Assembly (NCBI RefSeq): GCF_003201605.1
Contig: NZ_QJJR01000003.1
Location: 1 to 64,000, forward strand
Direction of reading: 5' to 3'
Length of the DNA stretch: 64,000 nucleotides
DNA from: Streptohalobacillus salinus
Lineage (GTDB): Bacteria; Bacillota; Bacilli; Bacillales; Amphibacillaceae
Both the position numbers and the translations under genes were made by a program. The notes beneath the pieces are model-generated. The model saw nothing but the letters and a program-made list of their open reading frames with translations. It did not search any database and was not told the origin of the DNA. Below, piece after piece: positions 55,416 to 64,000 of the stretch. How positions within the stretch are numbered: the stretch's first letter is position 1; every line of letters begins with the position of its first letter.

Positions 55416-55625
55416 TTTAAGATTACTTCATCAGATGATTATACCATATTTTTGAATCAGATTCATTTATTTCATTGCCTGGGACTAAAATTGAGAGTAT
55501 ATAACTATTAATCGAACGTTGAAACAAATGTACCCTTTGGAGTTAGAGTAACTTGCATTTTATTAGTATAAAAATAATGCTAGCTAATCTTTGACGTTTT
55601 AATAATTCTGTTGTTATAAATCAAC

Positions 55626-55690
55626 GCAAAAAGCAAAGTGGGCAACCATAGATTATTATAAAATCCATAATTATGATTTATCACTTTGCT
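55626..55690 (-). terminator. Terminator after fabZ
   Basis: On the minus strand AGCAAAGTG and CACTTTGCT enclose a 40-base AT-rich region that can itself fold, and TTTTTG follows. Confidence 0.6.
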
Positions 55691-55802
55691 CTATTTCTAT
55701 CTATTCTATTGCATTATTATAAAGCATTACACTCATGATCCTATGTTGGTCAATTAATTTTATTTTAATCCGTCTATTATAAAAGATAATTCACTTAAAC
55801 AC

Positions 55803-56225
55803 TTACTGTATCGCGAACATAATCTCCGCTTCACAGGCAAGTTCACCTTCAACAGTCGCAATTGCCTTACCTTTACCAATTGGTCCTTTAAGACGCGTGA
55901 TTTCAACTTCCAGTTTTAGCGTATCACCTGGTTTGACTTGACGTTTAAAGCGGCACTTGTCGATACCCGCTAAAAACCCAAGCTTACCTTCGTTACCTTC
56001 TTTTTTAAGCATCGCAACCGCTCCTGCTTGCGCTAGCGCTTCAACAATCAGTACACCCGGCATCACTGGATAATCAGGAAAATGCCCTTGGAAAAACGGT
56101 TCATTAATCGTGACATTTTTCTTGGCGACAACACGTTTTCCTTCTTCAAGTTCTATCACTTCATCAATAAGTAAAAAAGGGTAACGATGTGGTATGACTT
56201 CTTTAATCTGATTTATATCTAACAT
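55803..56225 (-). CDS. fabZ: (3R)-hydroxyacyl-ACP dehydratase FabZ
   Basis: The 140-residue hot-dog enzyme dehydrates hydroxyacyl-ACP in fatty acid synthesis. [12 protein letters not shown] and the active-site [22 protein letters not shown] (His and Glu) are present. I chose the ATG at 56225; the in-frame start nine bases upstream overlaps the spacing after AGGAG. The gene order matches ywpB of B. subtilis, next to flhP and mbl. Confidence 0.94.
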   Translation of the reverse strand: MLDINQIKEVIPHRYPFLLIDEVIELEEGKRVVAKKNVTINEPFFQGHFPDYPVMPGVLIVEALAQAGAVAMLKKEGNEGKLGFLAGIDKCRFKRQVKPGDTLKLEVEITRLKGPIGKGKAIATVEGELACEAEIMFAIQ

Positions 56226-56251
56226 TAGTACCAACTCCTAATTCTGATTTA

Positions 56252-56282
56252 AAAAGATAAAGCAGCAAATCTTTTGCTGCTT
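56252..56282 (-). terminator. Hairpin between epuA and fabZ
   Basis: AAGCAGCAAA (56260-56269) pairs exactly with TTTGCTGCTT (56273-56282); on the minus strand TATCTTTTT follows. It may partly end the mbl-flhO-flhP-epuA transcript. Confidence 0.65.
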
Positions 56283-56603
56283 CTACTCAACGCCTTGAAT
56301 AATGTCTAAAACATGTTGCCAAAACTCAAATTTCAATACGTCTAACGGTTCACCATTACCGAGCACACTATAGCCAACAATAAGACCGATAATCAGCGCC
56401 AGAATACTCAAGAGCACGATAACGATGATGCGGAGCCAAATCGGAAAGATACGCCGTACGGCGTACTTCTCTTTATGCGCTTGTCGTTTTGCTTTACGTT
56501 CAGCTTTTTTTTCTTCTTTTACCACTTCTCGATTATTCGGTTCATCAATGACTTCACGTGGTTGGCTCGCTGTTTTTGGTTTTGTTTCATTTGTGTTCGT
56601 CAT
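56283..56603 (-). CDS. epuA: EpuA-like RNA-polymerase-annotated small membrane protein
   Basis: This 106-residue protein has a highly charged N-terminus (residues 20-50, Lys/Glu-rich), one membrane helix at about 57-80 (IIVIVLLSILALIIGLIVGY) and a short conserved tail PLDVLKFEFWQHVLDII. This is the EpuA family, often labelled as RNA polymerase beta subunit by mistake and found next to mbl and fabZ in Bacilli. Its function is not established; a cell-envelope role is likely from the membrane helix and location. Confidence 0.78.
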   Translation of the reverse strand: MTNTNETKPKTASQPREVIDEPNNREVVKEEKKAERKAKRQAHKEKYAVRRIFPIWLRIIVIVLLSILALIIGLIVGYSVLGNGEPLDVLKFEFWQHVLDIIQGVE

Positions 56604-56614
56604 AAATATACTCC

Positions 56615-57448
56615 TTAGCGCATTTGATTAATTAAACCGCGCATCTGATCATGCATTGAGATCGATCGTGCATTAAATTGATAAGCACGTTGCGATTGAA
56701 TCAAATCCGTCATTTGTGTGGATAGGTTAACATTTGATGCCTCTAATCTACCCGCGGCAAGCGTGATATCATTAACAGCTACTTGGTCAATAATATCTGC
56801 AGCATTAAAAGCCACTTCGGTTAAATCAGGTAAACGGAACAGATTGTTACCTGTCGCTTCTAAAAACTGAGGACGAATCGCTTCTGACACCGATAACTGT
56901 CCTTCAACTAAAGTAGCGGCGCCACGTGTGACAACAAGTTGACCTTGGTCATCAATATTGACATCATCAAAGTCTTCAGCTAATGTAATCGGCGCACCAG
57001 CAGGATTCAATACAGCATGACCATTACGCGTGACCAGCGCAACTTCACCTGTATCTGTCGGCTGTAAATAAAGCGAGCCGTCACGTGTGTAACGCGTCTC
57101 TGTATTCCCGTTCTCTGTCACTTCTACCTCTAATAATTGATTATCTTCGAGTAAAGCCACATCGAGGGCACGATCTGTCGTCGTCACCGTCCCTTGAGAC
57201 AGGTCAATGTTCGTATGCCCCAGTCTCGCACCGGCACCTTGACGAATCCCGTGTGGTGAAACGCGGCCTTCGGCATTCGCTTCAACATCACCAAAATTAT
57301 CAATGTTTTGATAGAGCAGTGAGTTAAAGTTGGCCATTTGCGATTTGTAGCCGGTCGTATTTGTATTCGAAACATTATGACCGATCAAATCCATTTTCGT
57401 TTGTAATTCCCGCATTGTTGTTGCGGCTTGAAAAGACATTCGACTCAT
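56615..57448 (-). CDS. flhP: FlhP, FlgG-like flagellar hook-basal body rod protein
   Basis: The 277-residue protein has the flagellar rod N-terminal motif MDLIGHNVSNTNTTGYKSQMANF and the C-terminal coiled coil ASNVNLSTQMTDLIQSQRAYQFNARSI. In B. subtilis flhO and flhP lie apart from the main flagellar operon, directly after mbl, as here. Homologues are rod proteins of the flagellar basal body. No other flagellar gene is in the window. Confidence 0.88.
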   Translation of the reverse strand: MSRMSFQAATTMRELQTKMDLIGHNVSNTNTTGYKSQMANFNSLLYQNIDNFGDVEANAEGRVSPHGIRQGAGARLGHTNIDLSQGTVTTTDRALDVALLEDNQLLEVEVTENGNTETRYTRDGSLYLQPTDTGEVALVTRNGHAVLNPAGAPITLAEDFDDVNIDDQGQLVVTRGAATLVEGQLSVSEAIRPQFLEATGNNLFRLPDLTEVAFNAADIIDQVAVNDITLAAGRLEASNVNLSTQMTDLIQSQRAYQFNARSISMHDQMRGLINQMR

Positions 57449-57462
57449 TTAGCTCACGCTCC

Positions 57463-58284
57463 TTAGGTTAATCGTCCAATTTGATTGACGGCAATATCCA
57501 TGCTTTGATCATAGGCGCGCAACACTTGTTGGTTGGTTTCAAACAAACGGTAGGCTTGCATCATTTCAACCATCGTTTGACCTTCATCAACATTAGACGA
57601 TTCTAGGTACCCTTGGGTTACACTAAAATTGAGTCCAGCTACCCCACGACCATTGACAACTTCGCCTTCATCTTCAAGCATAAATAAATCTTCGCCATCT
57701 TTAATTAAATCCTGATGATTCGCTGTATAACTCATTTGCAACGGAATCGCTTCTCCACCAACTTCCAGGACACCTTCAGGTGAGACTTGGAAAGTTTGAC
57801 CATCCGTGAAAATGGGTTCACCATTATCCGCAAGCACGTACTGGCCACGGTTATTTGTTAGAAAGCCTTCCCCATCGACAGTAAAGTTACCACTTCTCGT
57901 GTAACGTACGTCCCCGTCATTGTTTTGCACCGTAAAGAGTAAGGCACCATTTTCATCTGGTAGTGTGCCGTTTGTTAACGCAACATCTGTTGTCATTCCT
58001 GTCTCCATTAAACTACCTTGCGTGTGATCAGGCAGTGTTTCTTGAACATAGACGCCAGTCGTTAACGGACCGACATTGTTACTAAAAGGTACTTTAAATT
58101 GTCGTGTCGTTGGTAACTTTGATTCGCCCATCCGTTGAACAAGATGTTCAGGAAAGGCACGGACAGTTGCTTGGTCTTGTTTAAAACCTGGTGTCTGAGC
58201 ATTTGCAATGTTGTTTGATAGGGTATCTTGACGACGTTGTTGTGTCTTCATCCCGCTTGCAGCTGTATAATAACCTCTTAGCAT
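57463..58284 (-). CDS. flhO: FlhO, FlgG-like flagellar hook-basal body rod protein
   Basis: The 273-residue protein has the rod N-terminus (MLRGYYTAASGMKTQQRRQDTLSNNIANAQTPGFKQD) and the C-terminal ESSNVDEGQTMVEMMQAYRLFETNQQVLRAYDQSMD. It precedes flhP by 14 bases and follows mbl by 33 bases, the conserved Bacillus arrangement. Confidence 0.88.
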   Translation of the reverse strand: MLRGYYTAASGMKTQQRRQDTLSNNIANAQTPGFKQDQATVRAFPEHLVQRMGESKLPTTRQFKVPFSNNVGPLTTGVYVQETLPDHTQGSLMETGMTTDVALTNGTLPDENGALLFTVQNNDGDVRYTRSGNFTVDGEGFLTNNRGQYVLADNGEPIFTDGQTFQVSPEGVLEVGGEAIPLQMSYTANHQDLIKDGEDLFMLEDEGEVVNGRGVAGLNFSVTQGYLESSNVDEGQTMVEMMQAYRLFETNQQVLRAYDQSMDIAVNQIGRLT

Positions 58285-58317
58285 TCCGCATTCATCCTTT
58301 CAGGAAATCTGTTTCTT

Positions 58318-59319
58318 TTACAGAAATGAGCGACGTTCAATTTTATCAATGTTTTCAAGCATGATGCCTGTTCCTCTTGCCACACAGCTCATTGGCTCGT
58401 CCGCAAGGAAGACAGGAACTTTGAGTTCCTCTGCAAGTAATTGGTCAATGCCGTGTAAAAGCGCCCCACCACCGGTCAAAATCACACCACGGTCAATGAT
58501 GTCGGCCGATAGTTCAGGTGGTGTCTTCTCTAAGACGTTTTTCGCTGCTTGGACAATCATTGACACAGATTCTTTCAGCGCTTTTTCAATTTCATCTGAA
58601 TAAATCGTAATTGTCCGCGGTAAACCTGACACCATGTCACGCCCACGAATCGCAATCGATTCATCGCGCGAACCTGGGAAAACAGTTGCCACTTGAATTT
58701 TAATGTCTTCAGCTGTCCGTTCACCGATCAATAATTTATATTCTTTTTTGACATAATTTAAGATTTCCTGGTCGAATTTATCACCCGCAAGTTTGATCGA
58801 TTGTGAGGTGACAATATCCCCCATTGAAAGCACCGCAACATCGGTGGTTCCACCACCAATATCAACGACCATGTTACCGCTCGGTTGGAAGATATCCATC
58901 CCTGCGCCAATCGCAGCCACTTTCGGTTCTTCTTCTAAGTAAACTTTCTTTCCGCCTGATTTCTCAGCTGCTTCTTTGATTGCTTTTTGTTCAACTTTCG
59001 TTATGTTTGTTGGGCAACAAATTAGCATTCGTGGTTTCGAAAACATCCCGCGGACATTAATTTTTGAAATAAAGTGACGTAACATAGCTTCAGTGACATC
59101 AAAATCAGCAATGACACCATCTTTAAGCGGGCGGATGGCCTCAATGTTTCCCGGCGTACGACCAACCATTCGACGAGCAGCTTCGCCGACTTCTAATACT
59201 TTTGACGTTGAACGATCCATCGCAACAACAGAAGGTTCATCTAGTACAATTCCTTTACCTTTAACGTGAATTAAAACATTTGCTGTACCTAAGTCAATTC
59301 CAATATCTCTTGAAAACAT
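58318..59319 (-). CDS. mbl: MreB-like cell-shape protein Mbl
   Basis: The 333-residue actin homologue guides lateral-wall synthesis. ATP-binding motifs are IGIDLGTANVLIHVKGKG (phosphate 1), VVDIGGGTTDVAVLS (phosphate 2) and GVILTGGGALLHGID. MreB and MreBH are paralogues; the flhO-flhP neighbours identify Mbl. GGGAGG precedes the ATG. Confidence 0.93.
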   Translation of the reverse strand: MFSRDIGIDLGTANVLIHVKGKGIVLDEPSVVAMDRSTSKVLEVGEAARRMVGRTPGNIEAIRPLKDGVIADFDVTEAMLRHFISKINVRGMFSKPRMLICCPTNITKVEQKAIKEAAEKSGGKKVYLEEEPKVAAIGAGMDIFQPSGNMVVDIGGGTTDVAVLSMGDIVTSQSIKLAGDKFDQEILNYVKKEYKLLIGERTAEDIKIQVATVFPGSRDESIAIRGRDMVSGLPRTITIYSDEIEKALKESVSMIVQAAKNVLEKTPPELSADIIDRGVILTGGGALLHGIDQLLAEELKVPVFLADEPMSCVARGTGIMLENIDKIERRSFL

Positions 59320-59727
59320 AAGTGATCCTCCCTAAGTCTTAAAATCATCTATTGCATACGTGTTTTTGTGATAGGTCTCTAATAATATATAATAGCACAA
59401 AAAAAGGGTTGAACATACCACAAATCTTTGATAAATCAAACATTACATAAATTTAAACCATTTGTCACACGGTTGTCATTTGGATTATTAACAAACTGAC
59501 GATTTAACGCTCCCCTTTCTCTATTAAAACGATTGGGAAGGTGCTTTCGTTACATTTTTTTCGGACGTTCACTACACCATTTGTCTTAAGGCATAAAAAC
59601 ACGAAAAGACAAGTCTCCCTTCATTACAAGAGGGACTTGTCTGTATGAGGTATATGAAAACAATTATCTATCTTATCCATCTGTTTTAGACCTTAGCTCA
59701 ATTACAAAACGAATCTCACGTTATGTA
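59320..59727. other. Gap between murA and mbl where sporulation genes are missing
   Basis: The region holds the murA terminator (59600-59642) and an AT-rich mbl leader with a possible extended -10 element (TGC-TATTAT, minus strand, 59389-59397). In B. subtilis spoIID, spoIIQ and spoIIID lie here. I see no remnant of them. Confidence 0.65.
59600..59642 (-). terminator. Rho-independent terminator after murA
   Basis: On the minus strand AGACAAGTC-CCT and AGG-GACTTGTCT form a long stem followed by TTTTCGTGTTTTT. Confidence 0.85.
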
Positions 59728-61020
59728 TTAGACAGTCGCGGTTTCGGCAATACGTGCTTCAACTTCACTGACACGTTCAATGTCAGCGCCTAAAGCTTTT
59801 AATTTTCCAACAAAGTCAACATAACCGCGATCAATGTGATACAGTTCAGATACGCGCGTGACCCCATCAGCAATCAATCCTGCTAACACAAGGGCTGCGC
59901 CAGCACGTAAATCGGTCGCTTTCACGTCTGCCCCTTGCAGTTCATGACCACCTTCAATCATGACGCTCCGTCCTTCAATCTTCATCATCGCATTCATCCG
60001 TCTAAACTCATCGACGTGCATGAAACGATTTTCAAAAACGGTTTCCGTCACCATGCTTGAACCTTTTGCTTTCAACATCAGCGTCATCATCTGTGACTGC
60101 ATATCAGTTGGGAAACCCGGATGTGGTAAGGTTTTAATATCGGTTGCGGTTAATGCTCCGGTTGACGTTACACGTAGGCCAGTCGCTGTTTCTGTGACCC
60201 CAACACCCATTTCACGCATTTTCGAAACAAGCGCCCGTAAGTCAGTTAACCGAGCTCCTTCAACGGTCACGTCACCACCAGTTATTGCCGCCGCAATCAT
60301 AAACGTTCCCGCTTCAATCCGATCTGTAATAATCGCATGTTCTGCCCCGGTCAGTGATGCCACACCTTCAATGGTCACCGTTGACGTGCCAGCACCTGAA
60401 ATTTTCCCGCCCAATGCGTTAATAAAGTCGGCTAGATCAACAATTTCCGGTTCGCGCGCTGCATTTTCAATCGTCGTCACGCCATCTGCTAAACTTGCTG
60501 CCATCATGATGTTTTCTGTCGCACCGACGCTAGCCATATCTAAATATATACTCGCACCTTGTAAGCGGCCATTTGATTCTACTTCAACAAAACCGTGACC
60601 GACAGTCACTTTTGCTCCCATCGCCTCAAAACCTTTTAAATGCAGATCAATTGGACGTGAACCAATCGCACAGCCACCCGGCATTGCCACATTCGCATGA
60701 CCAAATCTAGCAAGTAACGGACCAATTACTAACACCGATGCCCGCATCTTTGTCACAAACTCAAACGGTGCTTCAGTTTTTAATGGTTCTTCCGCCGTAA
60801 CCTTTAGGGTATCGCCGTCCATTTCGACTTTTGCATCAATGTTCGACAACACATCGTTCATTGTGTAAACATCTGCAAGACCAGGGACATTTGTAAGTGT
60901 TGATGTTCCATTTTCAGCTAAGATAGTTGCCGCAATAATTGGTAGCACTGCATTTTTTGCACCTTCTGCTTTGACGTTTCCATTTAATTTATATCCACCG
61001 TTAATTATAATTTTTTCCAT
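59728..61020 (-). CDS. murA: UDP-N-acetylglucosamine 1-carboxyvinyltransferase
   Basis: The 430-residue enzyme catalyses the first committed step of peptidoglycan synthesis. K22-N23 (GAKNAVLP) and the catalytic Cys117 in [12 protein letters not shown] are present; the Cys is also the fosfomycin target. I chose the ATG at 61020, after GAGGAG; an in-frame ATG 39 bases upstream has no ribosome site. Gene order relative to atpC and DUF1146 matches murAA of Bacillus. Confidence 0.94.
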   Translation of the reverse strand: MEKIIINGGYKLNGNVKAEGAKNAVLPIIAATILAENGTSTLTNVPGLADVYTMNDVLSNIDAKVEMDGDTLKVTAEEPLKTEAPFEFVTKMRASVLVIGPLLARFGHANVAMPGGCAIGSRPIDLHLKGFEAMGAKVTVGHGFVEVESNGRLQGASIYLDMASVGATENIMMAASLADGVTTIENAAREPEIVDLADFINALGGKISGAGTSTVTIEGVASLTGAEHAIITDRIEAGTFMIAAAITGGDVTVEGARLTDLRALVSKMREMGVGVTETATGLRVTSTGALTATDIKTLPHPGFPTDMQSQMMTLMLKAKGSSMVTETVFENRFMHVDEFRRMNAMMKIEGRSVMIEGGHELQGADVKATDLRAGAALVLAGLIADGVTRVSELYHIDRGYVDFVGKLKALGADIERVSEVEARIAETATV

Positions 61021-61059
61021 TCGAAGTTGCTCCTCTAAGTTAAGTTTATCGTCGTACAC

Positions 61060-61523
61060 ACGTCGCTAGTGATTAACTACGCTCACTTACTCGACTGATT
61101 CTTTCTCGGTAAAGTTATCGTTATATTCCATTTAAAAAGCAATTATTTAATACTTTATTGTCTTTCGTTTAATTTAAGATAAATTCAATGAATAATAAAA
61201 AAATACTCGCCTTCTATCATACCACTAAATGACAGACTAACACAACTATAACTATTGATAAAGCAACTGTAAATAGGCGCTTAGAACGAGGTTATCTCAG
61301 TATTCTTTCATAAACTAGGTCTTTCAGAATGACTGATCGTTTTGACAGCGCCTCCAATTAAATCCGTTTCCCTTCCAGACCTTTAACTTGACGCGTGATG
61401 CTCATAAATTATCTACGGGTATTGCCTCATTCTTTCGTTCAACTAGTCAATCCCTTTAATAAGGTCTACCCTTACTTTATAAACGCGAAACGATAAAAAG
61501 TTAACTGAGGTGACGATACGTAG
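61060..61523. other. Gene-free gap upstream of murA
   Basis: I see no gene or clear promoter in this stretch beyond the murA leader. Bacillus ywmB would lie near here and appears to be missing. Confidence 0.45.
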
Positions 61524-61590
61524 AAAAAAAAAAAAAAAAAAAAGAACCCTATCCTCCTTCTTAAAGCAAGAAAGAGAGGATAGGGTTCTT
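61524..61590 (-). terminator. Strong terminator with a 20-base T-run after the DUF1146 gene
   Basis: AAGAACCCTATCCTC (61542-61556) and GAGGATAGGGTTCTT (61576-61590) form a 15-pair stem. On the minus strand the stem continues into an unbroken run of 20 T (61524-61543). Confidence 0.9.
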
Positions 61591-61626
61591 CTACATCCAT
61601 CGATCGGCATCAAAATGACTGGGTTT

Positions 61627-61860
61627 TTAAAATAAATACCCGAGTTGTTGAAACCACTGCATCAAATCGATGAAGAAATGACTCACTGTTGACCCGATGG
61701 TGATCGTTAAAAAAACCATCAATAACCGAGCTTCGGCTACTTTGTGCTTTTTGATTAACTGATCCACCCGCAAGGATTGAAGCGCACGCCACGTAAAGAT
61801 AATAAAGATAAAATGCGAAATAATATTTACGATTGCTTGTGTACCAACTTCTTGAAACAT
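61627..61860 (-). CDS. ywzB: DUF1146 (YwzB-like) membrane protein
   Basis: This 77-residue protein has two hydrophobic helices (residues 8-25 and 46-65) and the conserved TWRALQSLRVDQLIKK loop between them. DUF1146 proteins are small, of unknown function, and lie between atpC and murA in Bacilli, exactly as here. GGGGGAAA precedes the ATG. Confidence 0.85.
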   Translation of the reverse strand: MFQEVGTQAIVNIISHFIFIIFTWRALQSLRVDQLIKKHKVAEARLLMVFLTITIGSTVSHFFIDLMQWFQQLGYLF

Positions 61861-62022
61861 CCTGCTTTTCCCCCTTTTATCTTTGCTGATTTTCCCACTT
61901 TAATCACACGCCTTTCCCTAGAAACACTGGGGCTACTTATAAATAAACCGCTTCATTTCCCAGGAAATATTGTTTGACTTGCTAAAAATCTTTAGCTTTT
62001 TTCAAAAACACCCTAAATAAAA

Positions 62023-62048
62023 AGCAGCAAATCCATACGTATTTGCTC
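62023..62048 (-). terminator. Second terminator-like hairpin downstream of atpC
   Basis: On the minus strand GCAAAT and ATTTGC pair across an eight-base loop and TGCTTTTTATTT follows. Confidence 0.5.
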
Positions 62049-62103
62049 GTCACCTCACTGGATAACGCTTTAGTCATAAGCATGCAACATTTCCACTCAA
62101 ACG

Positions 62104-62145
62104 AAAAAGACTTTAACAAAAGGACTCACTCCCCGTTAAAGTCAT
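62104..62145 (-). terminator. Rho-independent terminator of the atp operon
   Basis: On the minus strand GACTTTAAC and GTTAAAGTC form a nine-pair stem followed by TTTTTC, directly after atpC. Confidence 0.8.
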
Positions 62146-62149
62146 TTTC

Positions 62150-62554
62150 TTATTGATTACCTGATATGTCTAAACGGTTAATCGCACGCTTTAGCGCCAT
62201 TTCCGCACGTTTAAAGTCAACATGGTCTTTCTTCTGTTTAATCCGCCGTAAAGCACGTTCTTTTGCTTTACGGGCCCGTTCTACATCAATTTTCGCTGGC
62301 GTCTCGGCAGATTGAGCGAGTATCGTGACATGATTATCAATCACTTCGACAAACCCACCACCAATTGCCACCCGCATTGATTCATTATTTCTTTTAAGGC
62401 GGGCCGTGCTAATGATGAGTGGGGCAATCATTGCCGTGTGGTTCGGTAAAATACCGAGCTCACCTTGTTCAGCATGGACGACGACCATTTCAAACTCACC
62501 ATCGACAATCTGACCATCCGGAGTAACGACCTCAACATATAAGGTTTGATCCAT
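62150..62554 (-). CDS. atpC: ATP synthase F1 epsilon subunit
   Basis: The 134-residue subunit has the N-terminal beta-sandwich (VEVVTPDGQIVDGEFEMVVV, GELGILPNHTAMIAPL and IGGGFVEVIDNHVTILA) and a C-terminal pair of helices that can inhibit ATP hydrolysis. It follows atpD by 14 bases and ends the operon. Confidence 0.95.
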   Translation of the reverse strand: MDQTLYVEVVTPDGQIVDGEFEMVVVHAEQGELGILPNHTAMIAPLIISTARLKRNNESMRVAIGGGFVEVIDNHVTILAQSAETPAKIDVERARKAKERALRRIKQKKDHVDFKRAEMALKRAINRLDISGNQ

Positions 62555-62568
62555 CGAGAATCCCCTCC

Positions 62569-63999
<1,431 letters not shown>

Positions 64000-64000
64000 A

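Larger units (their letters stand above)
55337..55802. other. Intergenic region between tagO and fabZ
   Basis: The region has the tagO promoter and WalR-like box (55374-55415) and the fabZ terminator (55626-55690). Nothing else is recognisable between 55420 and 55620. Confidence 0.6.

Noticed and set aside
59960-60598. Long open frame on the plus strand opposite murA
   Set aside because: It is the antisense shadow of a well-recognised enzyme with no ribosome site and no recognisable domain.

Overview
The window is chromosomal DNA of a low-GC Gram-positive bacterium of the Bacillaceae. Its right end keeps the Bacillus order atpD-atpC-ywzB(DUF1146)-murA-mbl-flhO-flhP-epuA-fabZ, and it carries glycerol-phosphate wall teichoic acid genes and a YwqCDE tyrosine phosphoregulatory module. 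The sporulation genes spoIID, spoIIQ and spoIIID, which sit between murA and mbl in Bacillus subtilis, are absent, and nrdDG encode an anaerobic ribonucleotide reductase. This suggests a non-sporulating, anaerobically growing relative (a Halolactibacillus-like organism is a guess, not a determination).

Region 1 (1-8.1 kb, minus strand) is a defence island: QatA-QatB-QatC-QatD (KAP ATPase, QatB, QueC-like, TatD-like nuclease), preceded by two unassigned genes (a diverged HNH-like protein and a four-cysteine protein) and followed by a HEPN-like helical protein and an XRE regulator with its own promoter. A degenerate ~26-bp tandem array lies in front of the first gene.

Region 2 (8.5-35.5 kb, minus strand) is a capsule/exopolysaccharide locus. 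Reading in the direction of transcription it has YwqC/YwqD (Wzz-like modulator and tyrosine kinase), a terminator, YwqE phosphatase with its own promoter, a CapD/EpsC dehydratase, an orphan pseudopilin, an initiating sugar transferase, a reductase, glycosyltransferases, a Wzy/EpsG polymerase, wbpA-wbpB-wbpD-wbpE for UDP-2,3-diacetamido-glucuronate, a wrecked galE with an insertion-sequence relic in it, a glycosyltransferase with a poly-C tract, a Wzx flippase, and a complete legionaminic acid pathway (legB-legC-ptmE-legH-legI-legG-legF). A 71-bp insertion-sequence end is present in the same orientation at both 23-93 and 18809-18879.

Region 3 (36-41.8 kb, plus strand) holds nrdD-nrdG, galU/gtaB and two tandem LytR-CpsA-Psr ligases. 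Region 4 (41.8-55.3 kb) is the wall teichoic acid locus: tagA, tagH, tagG, a glycosyltransferase, three CDP-glycerol glycerophosphotransferases (one very large), tagD, a GW-repeat glucosaminidase and tagO. Perfect matches to the WalR consensus lie in front of tagO and the second LCP gene. Region 5 (55.8-64 kb, minus strand) is the conserved housekeeping block from fabZ to atpD. The LCP enzymes are expected to attach both the teichoic acid and the capsule to peptidoglycan, so regions 2 to 4 together form a cell-envelope assembly neighbourhood.
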